Origin: Roseovarius sp. MMSF_3359
Lineage (GTDB): Bacteria > Pseudomonadota > Alphaproteobacteria > Rhodobacterales > Rhodobacteraceae
Direction: 5' to 3'
Length of the DNA: 64,000 bases
Assembly (NCBI RefSeq): GCF_030733385.1
Contig: NZ_JASHJC010000002.1
Location: 372,001 to 436,000, forward strand
Below, piece after piece: positions 7,877 through 16,948 of this stretch (its first letter is position 1; each line of letters begins with the position of its first letter). Below the pieces are notes generated by a model. The model did not search any database and was not told the origin of the DNA. It worked only from the letters and a program-made list of their open reading frames with translations. Made by a program: the position numbers and the translations under genes.

Positions 7877-9190
7877 TCATAGGGTCAGCAGAACGGCCCC
7901 CGGGCTTCGGTCGGGTGTTTCGGGTGACGCCACGATGTCAGACCACAACTCACGGCTGCGCGCTTCTCCAATCAGTGCCGCCGACTTGGCCAGCAACCGC
8001 GCCAGGCGCGTGTCATTCCCCATAGGTGCGGCCAGATCGTGATCGGCAACCAGATGATCGCCACCATGTGTCCAGACTTCCACCCGGGCACAGGTTTCGC
8101 GCATTGATCCGTCGGTCCGCACGCGCACCTGTGCGCGACAGGTCGATAGATCGGGATCGGCCAGCATGTCGTCGCTGTAGCTTTCCAGCCTGTCCGTCGG
8201 CACGCCGCTCAACATCATGGCGGCCAGTTGCCGATAGCTGAACTTGGCCTCCAGACCGGTCCGGGGATCGGGAATGTTGCAGATGTCCAGGTATTGCGGA
8301 TGCACGGTGATCTCAATCGAATCGACGGTCTTGCGGGTCAGTTCGTGTGCATCGCGCAAGCGCCGCAACGCCTCGAGCATGGCGTGGGTGCCATGGCAGC
8401 AAGCGTGAAACTTGTGACTGACCTCGGGCAGAAGATATTCCCGGCCGAACCCGTCAAACGCACGGTCATCGCGGGTGGCATGGTGGGTCGCTGCAAATCC
8501 TTGGGTGCTTTCCAGCCCATCCTCGGCCGCGACAATCCCCGCCTCCGCCCAGAGCGCCGCGTCCACACCCGCGGCCGCGGCCAGCCCTGCGTGCATCGGT
8601 TTGGCCATGGTGCCGAACTGTGCCTTGACGCCACCTGCGAGCGACGCGGTGAGGCCGAGGGCCATGCGGGTCTGGACCGCGTTCAATTGCAGAAGCCGTG
8701 CGGCGCCCGCTGTCACACCAAACGCGCCTGCCGTCGCGGTGACATGAAATCCCGTCCGATAATGATCGCGCCCCAACCAGACGCCCAACCTGATCGCCAC
8801 CTCGGCACCGGTCAGCACAGCCTGTTTGGCCTCATCCATCGACGCGCCGGTCCGGTCCGCAAGTGCAGTGACCGCCGGGATCACCGTCACCGACGGATGA
8901 CCGAGCGAGGCAAAATGCGTATCATCGTAGTCCAACGCATGGGAGGTCACACCATTGACCAGCGCCGCCGCCCGCACGGGCAAGCGTTGCGTTGTCCCGC
9001 AGACCTCCGCCTCGGCCTCGCCGCCCTCCTGCGCGGCCCTTTCTCGCACCAAGCGCGCCACGGGTTCGTTCCGACCGGCAATCGCCACGCTGGACCAATC
9101 CAGCAGACACAGATCGACAATCCGGGTCACGTCTGGGGGTGGGGCACGCCGCGCCGTGATAAACTCGACAAGTCTATCGGTGACCGGCAT
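7877..9190 (-). CDS. MmgE/PrpD family protein
   Basis: This is a 437-residue member of the MmgE/PrpD family, which includes 2-methylcitrate dehydratase and cis-aconitate decarboxylase. Family blocks are VNGVTSHALDYDDTHFASLGHPSVTVIPAV near residue 80, GRDHYRTGFHVTATAGAFG, FGTMAKPMHAGLAAAAGV and HKFHACCHGTHAMLEAL. Members use no metal and typically dehydrate or decarboxylate tricarboxylates. It is the last gene of a four-gene operon, and its ATG overlaps the acyl-CoA dehydrogenase stop by one base. The substrate is unknown; with these neighbours it may process a branched carboxylic acid. Confidence 0.88.
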   Translation of the reverse strand: MPVTDRLVEFITARRAPPPDVTRIVDLCLLDWSSVAIAGRNEPVARLVRERAAQEGGEAEAEVCGTTQRLPVRAAALVNGVTSHALDYDDTHFASLGHPSVTVIPAVTALADRTGASMDEAKQAVLTGAEVAIRLGVWLGRDHYRTGFHVTATAGAFGVTAGAARLLQLNAVQTRMALGLTASLAGGVKAQFGTMAKPMHAGLAAAAGVDAALWAEAGIVAAEDGLESTQGFAATHHATRDDRAFDGFGREYLLPEVSHKFHACCHGTHAMLEALRRLRDAHELTRKTVDSIEITVHPQYLDICNIPDPRTGLEAKFSYRQLAAMMLSGVPTDRLESYSDDMLADPDLSTCRAQVRVRTDGSMRETCARVEVWTHGGDHLVADHDLAAPMGNDTRLARLLAKSAALIGEARSRELWSDIVASPETPDRSPGAVLLTL

Positions 9191-10341
9191 CAGTATGATC
9201 GCGGCATGCCAAGCACATGCTCGGCGATGTAGCTGAGTACAAGGTTGGTCGAAATGGGCGCCACCTGGTAAAGCCGCGCCTCGCGGAACTTGCGCTCCAC
9301 GTCGTATTCTTCGGCAAAACCGAAACCGCCATGGGTCTGCACACAGGCCTCGGCCGCGGCCCAGCTTGCATCGGCACTGAGAAGTTTGGCCAGGTTGGCT
9401 TCTTCGCCTGGATTTTCACCCGCTTCATAGAGTTTTAGCGCCTCTCGAAGCATCAACTCCGCCGCGCGCATCTGGCTGTAGGCGCGGGCGATGGGGAACT
9501 GGATGCCCTGGTTCTGGCCGATGGGGCGCTGGAACACTTCGCGGTCACTGGCATAACCCGACGCCTTTTCGATAAACCACTTGGCATCGCCGATACATTC
9601 CGCCGAGATCAACAACCGCTCGGCATTCATCCCCGACAGGATGTAGCGAAAGCCCTTGCCCTCGTCCCCCACCAGCGACGAGGCCGGGATTTCCATGTCG
9701 TCAAAGAAAAGCTCGGTCGTGGCATGGTTCATCATCGTGCGAATGGGCCGGATCGTCAGGCCGCGGACAGCCCGCATGTCCACGAGAAAGACCGACAGCC
9801 CGTCGGTCTTTTTCGCCACCTGATCGCGCGGCGTCGTTCGGGCCAGCAGCAACAGCAGGTCGGAATATTCCGCCCGGCTGGTCCAGATCTTCTGACCGTT
9901 GACGATATAGCGGTCGCCGTCGCGCCGCGCAGTGGTGCGCAGGGATGTTGTATCGGTGCCGCTGGTCGGTTCGGTCACGCCAAAGGCTTGCAGCCTGAGA
10001 GACCCTTCGGCGATACCCGGCAGGAACGCCGATTTCTGCGCGTCCGAGCCATGCCTGAGCACCGTCCCCATCGTGTACATCTGCGCGTGACAGGCCGCCG
10101 CATTGCAGCCCGCGCGATGGATTTCTTCCAGGATCGCCGCGCCCGCAGAGATCGGGAGGCCCAGCCCGCCATACGCTTCGGGGATCAAGGCCGAAAGGTA
10201 ACCCCCCTCGGTCAGCGCCTTTACGAACTCCGCCGGATACGCCTGTTCGCGGTCGCATTTCTGCCAATAGGTCCCGGGGAAATCGGCACAGAGGCGCGAA
10301 ACGCCTTCGCGGATTTCCGGGTGATCCAGGTCATAGCTCAA
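9190..10341 (-). CDS. Acyl-CoA dehydrogenase
   Basis: This is a 383-residue FAD acyl-CoA dehydrogenase, with AFGVTEPTSGTDTTSL and NGQKIWTSRAEYSD as the FAD/substrate blocks and HGGFGFAEEYDVERKFREAR near the C terminus. The catalytic Glu of the medium-chain enzyme (YEGTS) is replaced; the sequence there is APIST, with P362 in its place. A Glu is present at E241 (MNAERLL), the position of the catalytic base in isovaleryl-CoA dehydrogenase, so a branched acyl-CoA is a reasonable guess. The start is TTG at 10341, six nt after AGGAG, nine bases after the aldehyde dehydrogenase gene. Electrons would pass to ETF. Confidence 0.88.
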   Translation of the reverse strand: MSYDLDHPEIREGVSRLCADFPGTYWQKCDREQAYPAEFVKALTEGGYLSALIPEAYGGLGLPISAGAAILEEIHRAGCNAAACHAQMYTMGTVLRHGSDAQKSAFLPGIAEGSLRLQAFGVTEPTSGTDTTSLRTTARRDGDRYIVNGQKIWTSRAEYSDLLLLLARTTPRDQVAKKTDGLSVFLVDMRAVRGLTIRPIRTMMNHATTELFFDDMEIPASSLVGDEGKGFRYILSGMNAERLLISAECIGDAKWFIEKASGYASDREVFQRPIGQNQGIQFPIARAYSQMRAAELMLREALKLYEAGENPGEEANLAKLLSADASWAAAEACVQTHGGFGFAEEYDVERKFREARLYQVAPISTNLVLSYIAEHVLGMPRSY

Positions 10342-10350
10342 TGGCGGCTC

Positions 10351-11829
10351 CTAACGCATGATGAAGGGATTGGCAGCACTGGTTTCATGAGCGATCCAGA
10401 CCGATTTGATCTGCATGAAATCCTTGATCGCCTGCTGCCCGCTTTCGCGCCCCTGACCGGACCGCTTGTAGCCGCCAAAGGGCGACATGAAACTGACCGC
10501 GCGGTAGGTGTTCACCCAGACCGTGCCCGCCTTGAGCCGCTCGGACATCCTGAGCGCGCGACCAATATCCGAGGTCCAGACCCCGGCAGCGAGGCCAAAG
10601 ACAATGTCATTGCCGATCGCCACCGCATCGTCTTCGGTGTCAAAGGGAATGATCGACAGGATAGGGCCGAACACCTCTTCCTGCGCGATGCGCATGTCGT
10701 TGGTCACGCCGGTAAAGATCGTGGGTTCAACAAATCTCTCACCCTTGGCGCCCTCACCAGTATAGGGTTTGCCGCCCAGCACGCAGGTGGCACCATCTTC
10801 GCGGGCGACATCCATGTAATGCAGGATCTTTTCGTATTGCGGCGCGGTGGTCACGGGGCCCACATGGGTGTCCATCGACATCGGGTCGCCGATCCTGGCC
10901 GCACCTGCCACCTCGACCAGTCGCTCCACAAAGCGGTCATGGATGGAGCGTTGCACCAAGAGCCGCGAGCCCGCGATGCAGGTCTGCCCGGTGGCGGCGA
11001 AGATGCCCGAGATAGCGCCCATCACAGCCGCTTCGAAATCCGCATCGTCGAACACGATATTGGGTGATTTCCCCCCCAGTTCCAGCGTCACGGGCATGAT
11101 CTTTTTCGCGGCACTTTCATAGATCCGCTGCCCGGCCATGTCCGATCCGGTAAAGGCGACCTTGGCCACGTCCGGGTGATCGACCAGCGGTTGCCCGACC
11201 TCTGCACCGAAACCTGTGATGCAGTTCACCACCCCGTCCGGAAACCCGGCCTCCTTGACCAGATCCATGAATTCCAGTGTTGAAACAGAGGTGTATTCCG
11301 ACGGCTTGACCACCGCCGTGTTGCCCGCCGCCAGCGCCGGAGCGAGTTTCCACGCCAGCAAAAGCAGCGGCGAATTCCAGGCGGTTATCATCGCGATCAC
11401 GCCCAGTGGCTCGTAGCGGGTGAAGTTGAAGATACCGGGCCGGTCCGAGGGCAGAACCGCACCTTCGACCTTGTCCGCCAGCCCCCCGAAATAGCGGTAC
11501 CATTCAGCGAGGTACTTGGCCTGCGCGCCCATTTCGGCGATCAGCTTACCATTGTCGCGCACTTCCAGCTCGCCCAGGCGCGGTGCCTCGCGTTCAATGA
11601 TTTCGGCCAGACGCACCAGCAGTTTGCCCCGTGCTGTCGGGCGCATCTCGGCCCATTCACCAGCGTCAAATGCCGCCTTGGCCGCCTGGACCGCGCGGTC
11701 CGCATCCTCTGCGGTGCCGCGCGCCACCTGCGCCCAGATTTCCCCGGTATAGGGATTGTCGGTGTCGAAATAGGCGCCCGCTGCCGGGGCCACATTTGCC
11801 CCGCCGATATAGTGATCGTAGGTTTTCAT
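10351..11829 (-). CDS. NAD(P)-dependent aldehyde dehydrogenase
   Basis: This is a 492-residue aldehyde dehydrogenase of the usual length. The catalytic residues are C284 (GQTCIAGSR), E250 (LELGGKSPN) and N152 (TAWNSPLLL); the cofactor site includes KPSEYT (172-180 region) and FTGSD. It oxidises an aldehyde to an acid, which the neighbouring CoA transferase could then activate. The ATG overlaps the stop of the CaiB gene (ATGA), so the two are translationally coupled. The substrate cannot be named from the sequence. Confidence 0.93.
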   Translation of the reverse strand: MKTYDHYIGGANVAPAAGAYFDTDNPYTGEIWAQVARGTAEDADRAVQAAKAAFDAGEWAEMRPTARGKLLVRLAEIIEREAPRLGELEVRDNGKLIAEMGAQAKYLAEWYRYFGGLADKVEGAVLPSDRPGIFNFTRYEPLGVIAMITAWNSPLLLLAWKLAPALAAGNTAVVKPSEYTSVSTLEFMDLVKEAGFPDGVVNCITGFGAEVGQPLVDHPDVAKVAFTGSDMAGQRIYESAAKKIMPVTLELGGKSPNIVFDDADFEAAVMGAISGIFAATGQTCIAGSRLLVQRSIHDRFVERLVEVAGAARIGDPMSMDTHVGPVTTAPQYEKILHYMDVAREDGATCVLGGKPYTGEGAKGERFVEPTIFTGVTNDMRIAQEEVFGPILSIIPFDTEDDAVAIGNDIVFGLAAGVWTSDIGRALRMSERLKAGTVWVNTYRAVSFMSPFGGYKRSGQGRESGQQAIKDFMQIKSVWIAHETSAANPFIMR

Positions 11830-12959
11830 GGCTCTCCCGCTTCAAATTCGCGCCGTATCGCATCGGAGTGTGCGCCAAGGTCTGGCACCTGTCGAGGTTC
11901 GCCGTCACTATCCGGCATCGGCAACCCTGCCATGTCGATCTCGACGCTGTTGTATGTCGCCTGCGTATTCCGCAAAAACGGGTGATCCGACAGGTCCGCC
12001 ACCGAATTCAGCGCCGCATTGGCGATCTTGGCGGCATCCAGCCGGGCAATGATATCGGTCGCATCGAACTGGCCAAAGGTGGCGTTCACCAGCGCATCAA
12101 GTGCGGCGCGGTTGGCATAGCGATCCGGATTGTCGCGGAACCGTGGATCGTCGATCAGGTCTGGCTGGTCCAGCACGTCCGCACAAAACACCGCCCATTC
12201 CCGGTTGCTTTGGACTGATAACAGCACCTGCGTGCCGCCCTTGCAGGTAAAAGCCCCGTAGGGCGCAATGAAACTGTGTTGCAGACCCGACCGCGCCGGC
12301 GCTCCACCCATGTAGCGATGCGCCAGGAGCGGCATGTTCATCCAGTCGGCCATCACGTCGAACATCGACAGGCTGAGCGCGGTTCCTTTTCCCGTCCGGC
12401 CCCGCTGGATCAACGCCCGGAGGATCGCGGAATAGGCGGTGAGCCCGGTAGAAAGATCGGTCAGCGATACGCCCACACGCGCGGGGGCCTCGGGATTGCC
12501 GGTGACCGAACAGATACCGCTTTCAGCCTGCACAAGGAAATCATAGGCCTTCTTTTTGGCGGCCACCTCGCCCTCGCCATAACCGGTGATGGTGCAGCTT
12601 ATGAGCCCCGGATTAGGGCCGCGCAGCGTTTCATGATCCAAGCCCATCCGCGCCACGGCCCCCGGCGCGAGGTTCGACACGAACACATCCGCACGGGCCA
12701 GCATCGCGTGCATCAGCGCCATGTCTTCGGGTGATTTCAGATCGAGGCAGATTGATTCCTTGCCGCGGTTGAGCCAGGCGAAAATCGTGCTCTGGCCGTC
12801 CGCGCCTGCGTCATATCCGCGGGCAAAGTCGCCCTCGGGCCGTTCGACCTTGATCACCCGCGCGCCGGAGTTTGCCAGAAGCAATCCACAATAGGGCGCC
12901 GCCACCGCCTGCTCCAGCGAGACAACCAGTAATCCGTCAAGTTCCCGGGATAGCCCCAA
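11826..12959 (-). CDS. CaiB/BaiF family (class III) CoA-transferase
   Basis: This is a 377-residue class III CoA-transferase. The N-terminal block VVSLEQAVAAPYCGLLLANSGARVIKVE and GKESICLDLKSPED are typical, and the catalytic Asp is D140 in AYDFLVQAESG. Such enzymes move CoA from a donor such as succinyl-CoA to a carboxylate through an aspartyl-CoA mixed anhydride. The start is TTG at 12959, eight nt after AAGG. It is the first gene of the minus arm and is transcribed away from the LysR gene. As the only CoA-activating enzyme of the locus, it probably starts the acyl-CoA pathway formed by both arms. Confidence 0.9.
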   Translation of the reverse strand: MGLSRELDGLLVVSLEQAVAAPYCGLLLANSGARVIKVERPEGDFARGYDAGADGQSTIFAWLNRGKESICLDLKSPEDMALMHAMLARADVFVSNLAPGAVARMGLDHETLRGPNPGLISCTITGYGEGEVAAKKKAYDFLVQAESGICSVTGNPEAPARVGVSLTDLSTGLTAYSAILRALIQRGRTGKGTALSLSMFDVMADWMNMPLLAHRYMGGAPARSGLQHSFIAPYGAFTCKGGTQVLLSVQSNREWAVFCADVLDQPDLIDDPRFRDNPDRYANRAALDALVNATFGQFDATDIIARLDAAKIANAALNSVADLSDHPFLRNTQATYNSVEIDMAGLPMPDSDGEPRQVPDLGAHSDAIRREFEAGEP

Positions 12960-12987
12960 TCTTGCGCCTTTCTACGTCACCATTGGC

Positions 12988-13006
12988 AGATAGCGAAAAT
13001 CTATCT
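12988..13006. promoter_or_regulatory. Inverted repeat in the lysR/caiB gap, candidate LysR site
   Basis: AGATAG (12988-12993) and CTATCT (13001-13006) are reverse complements separated by seven bases. They lie in the 113-bp gap between the divergent CoA-transferase and lysR genes. LysR regulators usually bind an imperfect ATC/GAT-rich dyad of this kind in such a gap. The spacing is short for a classic T-N11-A box, so the call is tentative. Confidence 0.4.
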
Positions 13007-13072
13007 TGCACTCACTATAAAGAAAGAAAAATGATACTATGGCTTCTATGCCGTTTTGCGAAAGGTGTCGCG

Positions 13073-13999
13073 TTGGAATTCAAACAGTTGAAAACCTTCA
13101 TCTGCGTGGCGGAATGCGGCTCGATCAGCCGGGCGTCGGAACGGCTGCGCATTGCCCAACCGGCGCTGTCGCGGCAGATCAAGCTGCTGGAACATACCGT
13201 CGGGGCAGAATTGTTCAGCCGCCATGTCCGCGGCATGGTCCTGACCGAGGCCGGCCAGGCGCTGTTGGAGCGTATCTCGGGGCCGCTGCACCAGTTGGAG
13301 CAGTCCGTGCTGGACGTCAAATCCCTTCAGGCTGAGATCAGTGGCGAGGTCAAGCTGGGCGTGCTGCCGACCGTACCGGACAGCTTCAGCATTCGCCTGT
13401 TCGAGCATCTGAAAACGCAGTACCCCGGTATTTCACTGCATGTGAAAGAGGCCTATTCCATCAATCTCATTGAATGGCTGCAATCGGGCGAGATCGACCT
13501 GTGCTTCCTTTATGGCCCCGCGCGCGCCTACCAGTTTCAGTCAATCGATATCGTCACTGACGAGATCGTCCTCTTCAGCCCACCCGGCATCCTGAACGCA
13601 GGCACCACCATCCATGTCCAGGACCTCGCCGGGTTGCCGCTGGCCATGCCCAACCGCCCCTTTGGCCCGCGCCTGATCGTTGACAAACTGGCCGGGGCTG
13701 CCGGGGTGCAACTGACGCCGAAATATGCCGTCGACAGTTTCGGCATCGCCGTCGCCATGGCCGTTTCAGGCTTGTCGCACGGGATCATGCCGGTCTCATC
13801 GGTCTCCGCGCTGGAGGTCGAGGGCAAGCTCGAATTGCGCCGGATCCTGCCCGGACCCGCCGAACGGCAACTGATCCTGTCGCGTTCGTCGATGCGGCCC
13901 CAGACCCGCGCAACCGGCGCGGTTCAGGATGCGGTCTGTGACGTCCTATCGGCCATGCGCGCCGATGGAAACTGGCGCACGACCCTGGACGTCAACTGA
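13073..13999 (+). CDS. LysR family transcriptional regulator
   Basis: This is a LysR-type regulator of about 308 residues. The N-terminal winged helix shows FKQLKTFICVAECGSISRAS and RIAQPALSRQIKLLEHTVGAELF (residues about 3-50), followed by the co-inducer domain beginning GEVKLGVLPTVPDSF. A TTG start at 13073 places LEFKQLKTF at the N terminus as in most family members and has AAAGGTG just upstream; an ATG at 13031 would add 14 atypical residues. The gene lies between two divergent acyl-CoA arms and probably controls both, with a pathway intermediate as co-inducer. Confidence 0.88.
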   Translation: MEFKQLKTFICVAECGSISRASERLRIAQPALSRQIKLLEHTVGAELFSRHVRGMVLTEAGQALLERISGPLHQLEQSVLDVKSLQAEISGEVKLGVLPTVPDSFSIRLFEHLKTQYPGISLHVKEAYSINLIEWLQSGEIDLCFLYGPARAYQFQSIDIVTDEIVLFSPPGILNAGTTIHVQDLAGLPLAMPNRPFGPRLIVDKLAGAAGVQLTPKYAVDSFGIAVAMAVSGLSHGIMPVSSVSALEVEGKLELRRILPGPAERQLILSRSSMRPQTRATGAVQDAVCDVLSAMRADGNWRTTLDVN

Positions 14000-14079
14000 T
14001 GTCTATGCCCGGATGCGATAGAAATATTCACTAGATTGTATTGGCCAACCCGCCCTCAGACCCCGAGAACGAGCACATC

Positions 14080-14874
14080 ATGAACCACGATTTCGAAACC
14101 CTTCTGACGGAAATCCCTGCGCCACATGTCCTGCTGGTCACGCTGAACCGGCCCGAGGCGTCGAATGCGTTCAACACGCAGATGGCGCAGGATCTGATAA
14201 CGCTTTTCGAAGCGTTCTCGCTGAACACAGACGATATCCGCGCCATCGTCCTGACCGGCGCCGGCACCCGCGCGTTCTGCGCCGGGGGCGATCTCAAGGA
14301 ACGCCACGGTATGAGCGACGCGGATTGGGGTGCGCAGCATCTGGTATATGAACGCATGGTCCGCGCGGTCATCGGCTGTCCGGTGCCGACCATCGGTGCG
14401 ATCAATGGCGCGGCTTATGGCGGCGGATGCGAATTGGTCGCAGCACTTGATTTCTGCTACGCCGCCAAGGGCGCGAAATTCGCCCAGACCGAGGTGAAGA
14501 TCGGCATTATCCCTGGCGCCGGCGGCACCCAGACGCTGGCGCGCGCGGTGGGCGAACGCCGCGCCAAGGAGCTGATCCTGTCCGGCACCCCCTTTACCGC
14601 CGCGCAGGCCTTGGAATGGGGTCTGCTGAACGCGGTCTATCCACAGAACGACCTCCTGCCCGCGGCCATAGAGACCGCCAAGAACATCGCGGCCAACGCG
14701 CCGATCGCCACGCGGCAGGCCAAGCAGGCCATTCACAAGGGGTTGCAGATGGGCCTGGCCGACGGGCTGGCGTTCGAGATCGAGGCCTATAACCGCACCA
14801 TTCCCACCGCCGACCGGCGCGAAGGGGTGACCGCGTTCAACGAGAAACGCACACCGAAATTCGAGGGGCGATAG
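14080..14874 (+). CDS. Enoyl-CoA hydratase/isomerase family protein
   Basis: This 264-residue protein is of the crotonase superfamily. The oxyanion-hole blocks are RAFCAGGDLKER and GAAYGGGCELVAALDF, and QTEVKIGIIPGAGGTQTLAR holds the catalytic Glu of hydratases, closest in style to the 3-methylglutaconyl-CoA hydratase (AUH) group. The ATG at 14080 is preferred to the TTG at 14041 because it gives normal length. The gene follows lysR by 80 bp and precedes an HMG-CoA lyase by three bases; an AUH-type hydratase would supply that lyase with HMG-CoA. Confidence 0.88.
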   Translation: MNHDFETLLTEIPAPHVLLVTLNRPEASNAFNTQMAQDLITLFEAFSLNTDDIRAIVLTGAGTRAFCAGGDLKERHGMSDADWGAQHLVYERMVRAVIGCPVPTIGAINGAAYGGGCELVAALDFCYAAKGAKFAQTEVKIGIIPGAGGTQTLARAVGERRAKELILSGTPFTAAQALEWGLLNAVYPQNDLLPAAIETAKNIAANAPIATRQAKQAIHKGLQMGLADGLAFEIEAYNRTIPTADRREGVTAFNEKRTPKFEGR

Positions 14875-14877
14875 GGC

Positions 14878-15798
14878 ATGTCAGAGCCAGTTACAGTCCG
14901 CGAGGTCGGCCCGCGCGATGGCCTGCAACTGGTCGGAACAGTCATGCCCACGCAAACCAAACTCAATTGGATCACACGGCAGGCCGCAGCGGGCTTCAAG
15001 GAGATCGAGGTGACATCCTTTGTCCCACCCAAACTGATGCCCCAATTTGCCGATGCGGCGGAGGTCACAATGAGCGCCAACGCTGTCCCCGGCCTGACCG
15101 CGTCGACCCTCGCATTGAACCTCAAGGGCGGCATCCGCGCATTGCAGGCGGGCGCACAAGTCGTCAACTTCGTGCTCTCGGCCTCGGAGGCGCATAACCA
15201 ATCCAACGTGCGCTGCAGCACCGAGGCATCAATCCGAGCTTTCCGTGGCTTGCTCGACTGGCAATGGCAAAACGCGCCGCAGACCCGTGTCACCGTGGCC
15301 ATTGCCACATCCTTCGGATGCTCGCTCCAGGGCGACGTGCCGGAGGCACAGGTTTGCGCGATTGCCGCGCAGCTGGCCGAGGCCAAGGCGGCCGAAATCA
15401 CCCTCGCCGACACGGTGGGCTATGCCAATCCGCACCAGGTGAAACGCCTCTTTCGCGCCGTCGCCGCCGAGGTGGGCGAGGTGCCATTGGCCGCGCATTT
15501 CCACGACACGCGCGGGATGGGGCTGGCAAATGTTCTGGCGGCGCTCGATTGCGGCATCACCAAGTTCGACGCGGCGCTTGCAGGCCTCGGCGGATGCCCT
15601 TTCGCGCCCGGCGCCACCGGCAACATCGCCACCGAAGACACGGTCTACATGCTTGAAAACATGGGGCTGCGCACCGGGGTCGATCTCGACGCGCTCCTGC
15701 GCCTGCGCGAGGATTTCGCCGGCTGGCTGCCGGATGAACCCTTGCAGGGCCGGCTCGGCACCGCCGGTATCGCCCGCACCTTTGCCCCCGCCGCCTGA
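14878..15798 (+). CDS. Hydroxymethylglutaryl-CoA lyase family protein
   Basis: This 306-residue TIM-barrel lyase carries the HMG-CoA lyase signatures: REVGPRDGLQ (R13, D14, Q17), the metal-binding AAHFHDTRG, and GLGGCPFAPGATGNIATED with the conserved active-site Cys. The reaction is HMG-CoA to acetoacetate and acetyl-CoA. The gene starts three bases after the enoyl-CoA hydratase. No 3-methylcrotonyl-CoA carboxylase genes lie nearby, so the locus is not a standard leucine pathway. A branched dicarboxylate entering through the CoA transferase would fit better (inference). Confidence 0.9.
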   Translation: MSEPVTVREVGPRDGLQLVGTVMPTQTKLNWITRQAAAGFKEIEVTSFVPPKLMPQFADAAEVTMSANAVPGLTASTLALNLKGGIRALQAGAQVVNFVLSASEAHNQSNVRCSTEASIRAFRGLLDWQWQNAPQTRVTVAIATSFGCSLQGDVPEAQVCAIAAQLAEAKAAEITLADTVGYANPHQVKRLFRAVAAEVGEVPLAAHFHDTRGMGLANVLAALDCGITKFDAALAGLGGCPFAPGATGNIATEDTVYMLENMGLRTGVDLDALLRLREDFAGWLPDEPLQGRLGTAGIARTFAPAA

Positions 15799-15810
15799 GG
15801 ACCACGGGAT

Positions 15811-16872
15811 ATGACCAACTGCACCCATTACGACCTCGTGGAATTCGGCGCCGCGCTGGAAGAACGGACAACCCCTTTGCGCGCGCCCGCAGGCGAAGAG
15901 GTGCTGCTTGAGGTGATCTGCACCGGGGTCTGCCATTCCGATCTGCACATTATCGACGGGGAATTCGACCTGGGCGAAGAGGGCGTGATGCGCATGGCGG
16001 ACCGGGGCATGAAACTGCCGCGCACCCTAGGTCACGAAACCGTCGGGCGGGTCAGTGCCGTCGGTCCTGATGCCGACACATCGATGATTGGCCAAAAGAT
16101 GCTGGTCTTTCCCTGGCTCGGATGCGGGTCCTGCCGACCCTGCCACGAGGGGCGCAGCAATGATTGCATGGCAATGCGGATCATCGGGCTGGTGCAGGAT
16201 GGCGGCTATGCCTCGCATATGCTGGTGGAAAATGCCGAAGCCCTCGTGGATTGCGACGGGCTTGATCCGGCCACCGTCGCCTCTCACGCCTGCTCCGGGC
16301 TGACCGTCTACAATGCGCTCGGCAAGCTCGACCCCCCCCATCCCGAAAGCTGGCTCGCGATCCTTGGTGTCGGCGGGTTGGGCCTGAACGCCGTCGCGAT
16401 CGCCGCAGCCATGGGATACCGGAACATCCTGGCCGCCGATATCAACGAGGCCAACCTCAAGGCCGCCCGCGATATCGGCGCCTCCGTTACCCTGAACACG
16501 CGGGCGGATGACGCGCTCGACAGGCTGCGTGAACTGACTGGTGGCCAGCTCACCGACGTGCTGGATACGGTTGGCGCGCCGCAAACCGCCCGCCTCGCCG
16601 TGCACGGGTTGATCAAGGGCGGGCGATACGTGGTCGTCGGTCTGCATGGCGGCGATTTCAAGATGCCGCAACCCTGGCTGCCGCAGAAGGCGATGACCGT
16701 CATGGGAAGCCATGTTGGCACCCGCGCGCAATTGCAGGACCTGATCGCCCTGGTGCGGAGCGGCAAGGTCAAACCGCTGCCGGTCGAATGCCGCCCGATG
16801 GATGCGATTAATGATGCGCTGTCTGATCTGCACGCAGGCCGGGTGACGGGGCGGGTTGTCCTGACGAACTAG
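15811..16872 (+). CDS. Zinc-dependent alcohol dehydrogenase
   Basis: This is a 353-residue medium-chain dehydrogenase. Catalytic zinc ligands are seen in CTGVCHSDLH and GHETVGRV, the structural zinc site in GCGSCRPCHEGRSNDC, and the NAD-binding glycine motif in GVGGLGLNAVAI. It oxidises a primary or secondary alcohol. It is 12 bp downstream of the lyase and ends the plus arm; the aldehyde it would form could feed the aldehyde dehydrogenase of the other arm. An inverted repeat (16864-16869 with 16877-16882) surrounds its stop codon but has no T-run. Confidence 0.92.
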   Translation: MTNCTHYDLVEFGAALEERTTPLRAPAGEEVLLEVICTGVCHSDLHIIDGEFDLGEEGVMRMADRGMKLPRTLGHETVGRVSAVGPDADTSMIGQKMLVFPWLGCGSCRPCHEGRSNDCMAMRIIGLVQDGGYASHMLVENAEALVDCDGLDPATVASHACSGLTVYNALGKLDPPHPESWLAILGVGGLGLNAVAIAAAMGYRNILAADINEANLKAARDIGASVTLNTRADDALDRLRELTGGQLTDVLDTVGAPQTARLAVHGLIKGGRYVVVGLHGGDFKMPQPWLPQKAMTVMGSHVGTRAQLQDLIALVRSGKVKPLPVECRPMDAINDALSDLHAGRVTGRVVLTN

Positions 16873-16948
16873 ACCTGTTCGTTACGCAAGACGATCCAAT
16901 CACAGCGCCACGTGGGACGGTCGGTCGTTTGACAAAAGAACTGCCGGG

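Noticed and set aside
9724-11067. 447-residue open frame on plus
   Set aside because: It is antisense to the acyl-CoA and aldehyde dehydrogenase genes, whose families are clear.
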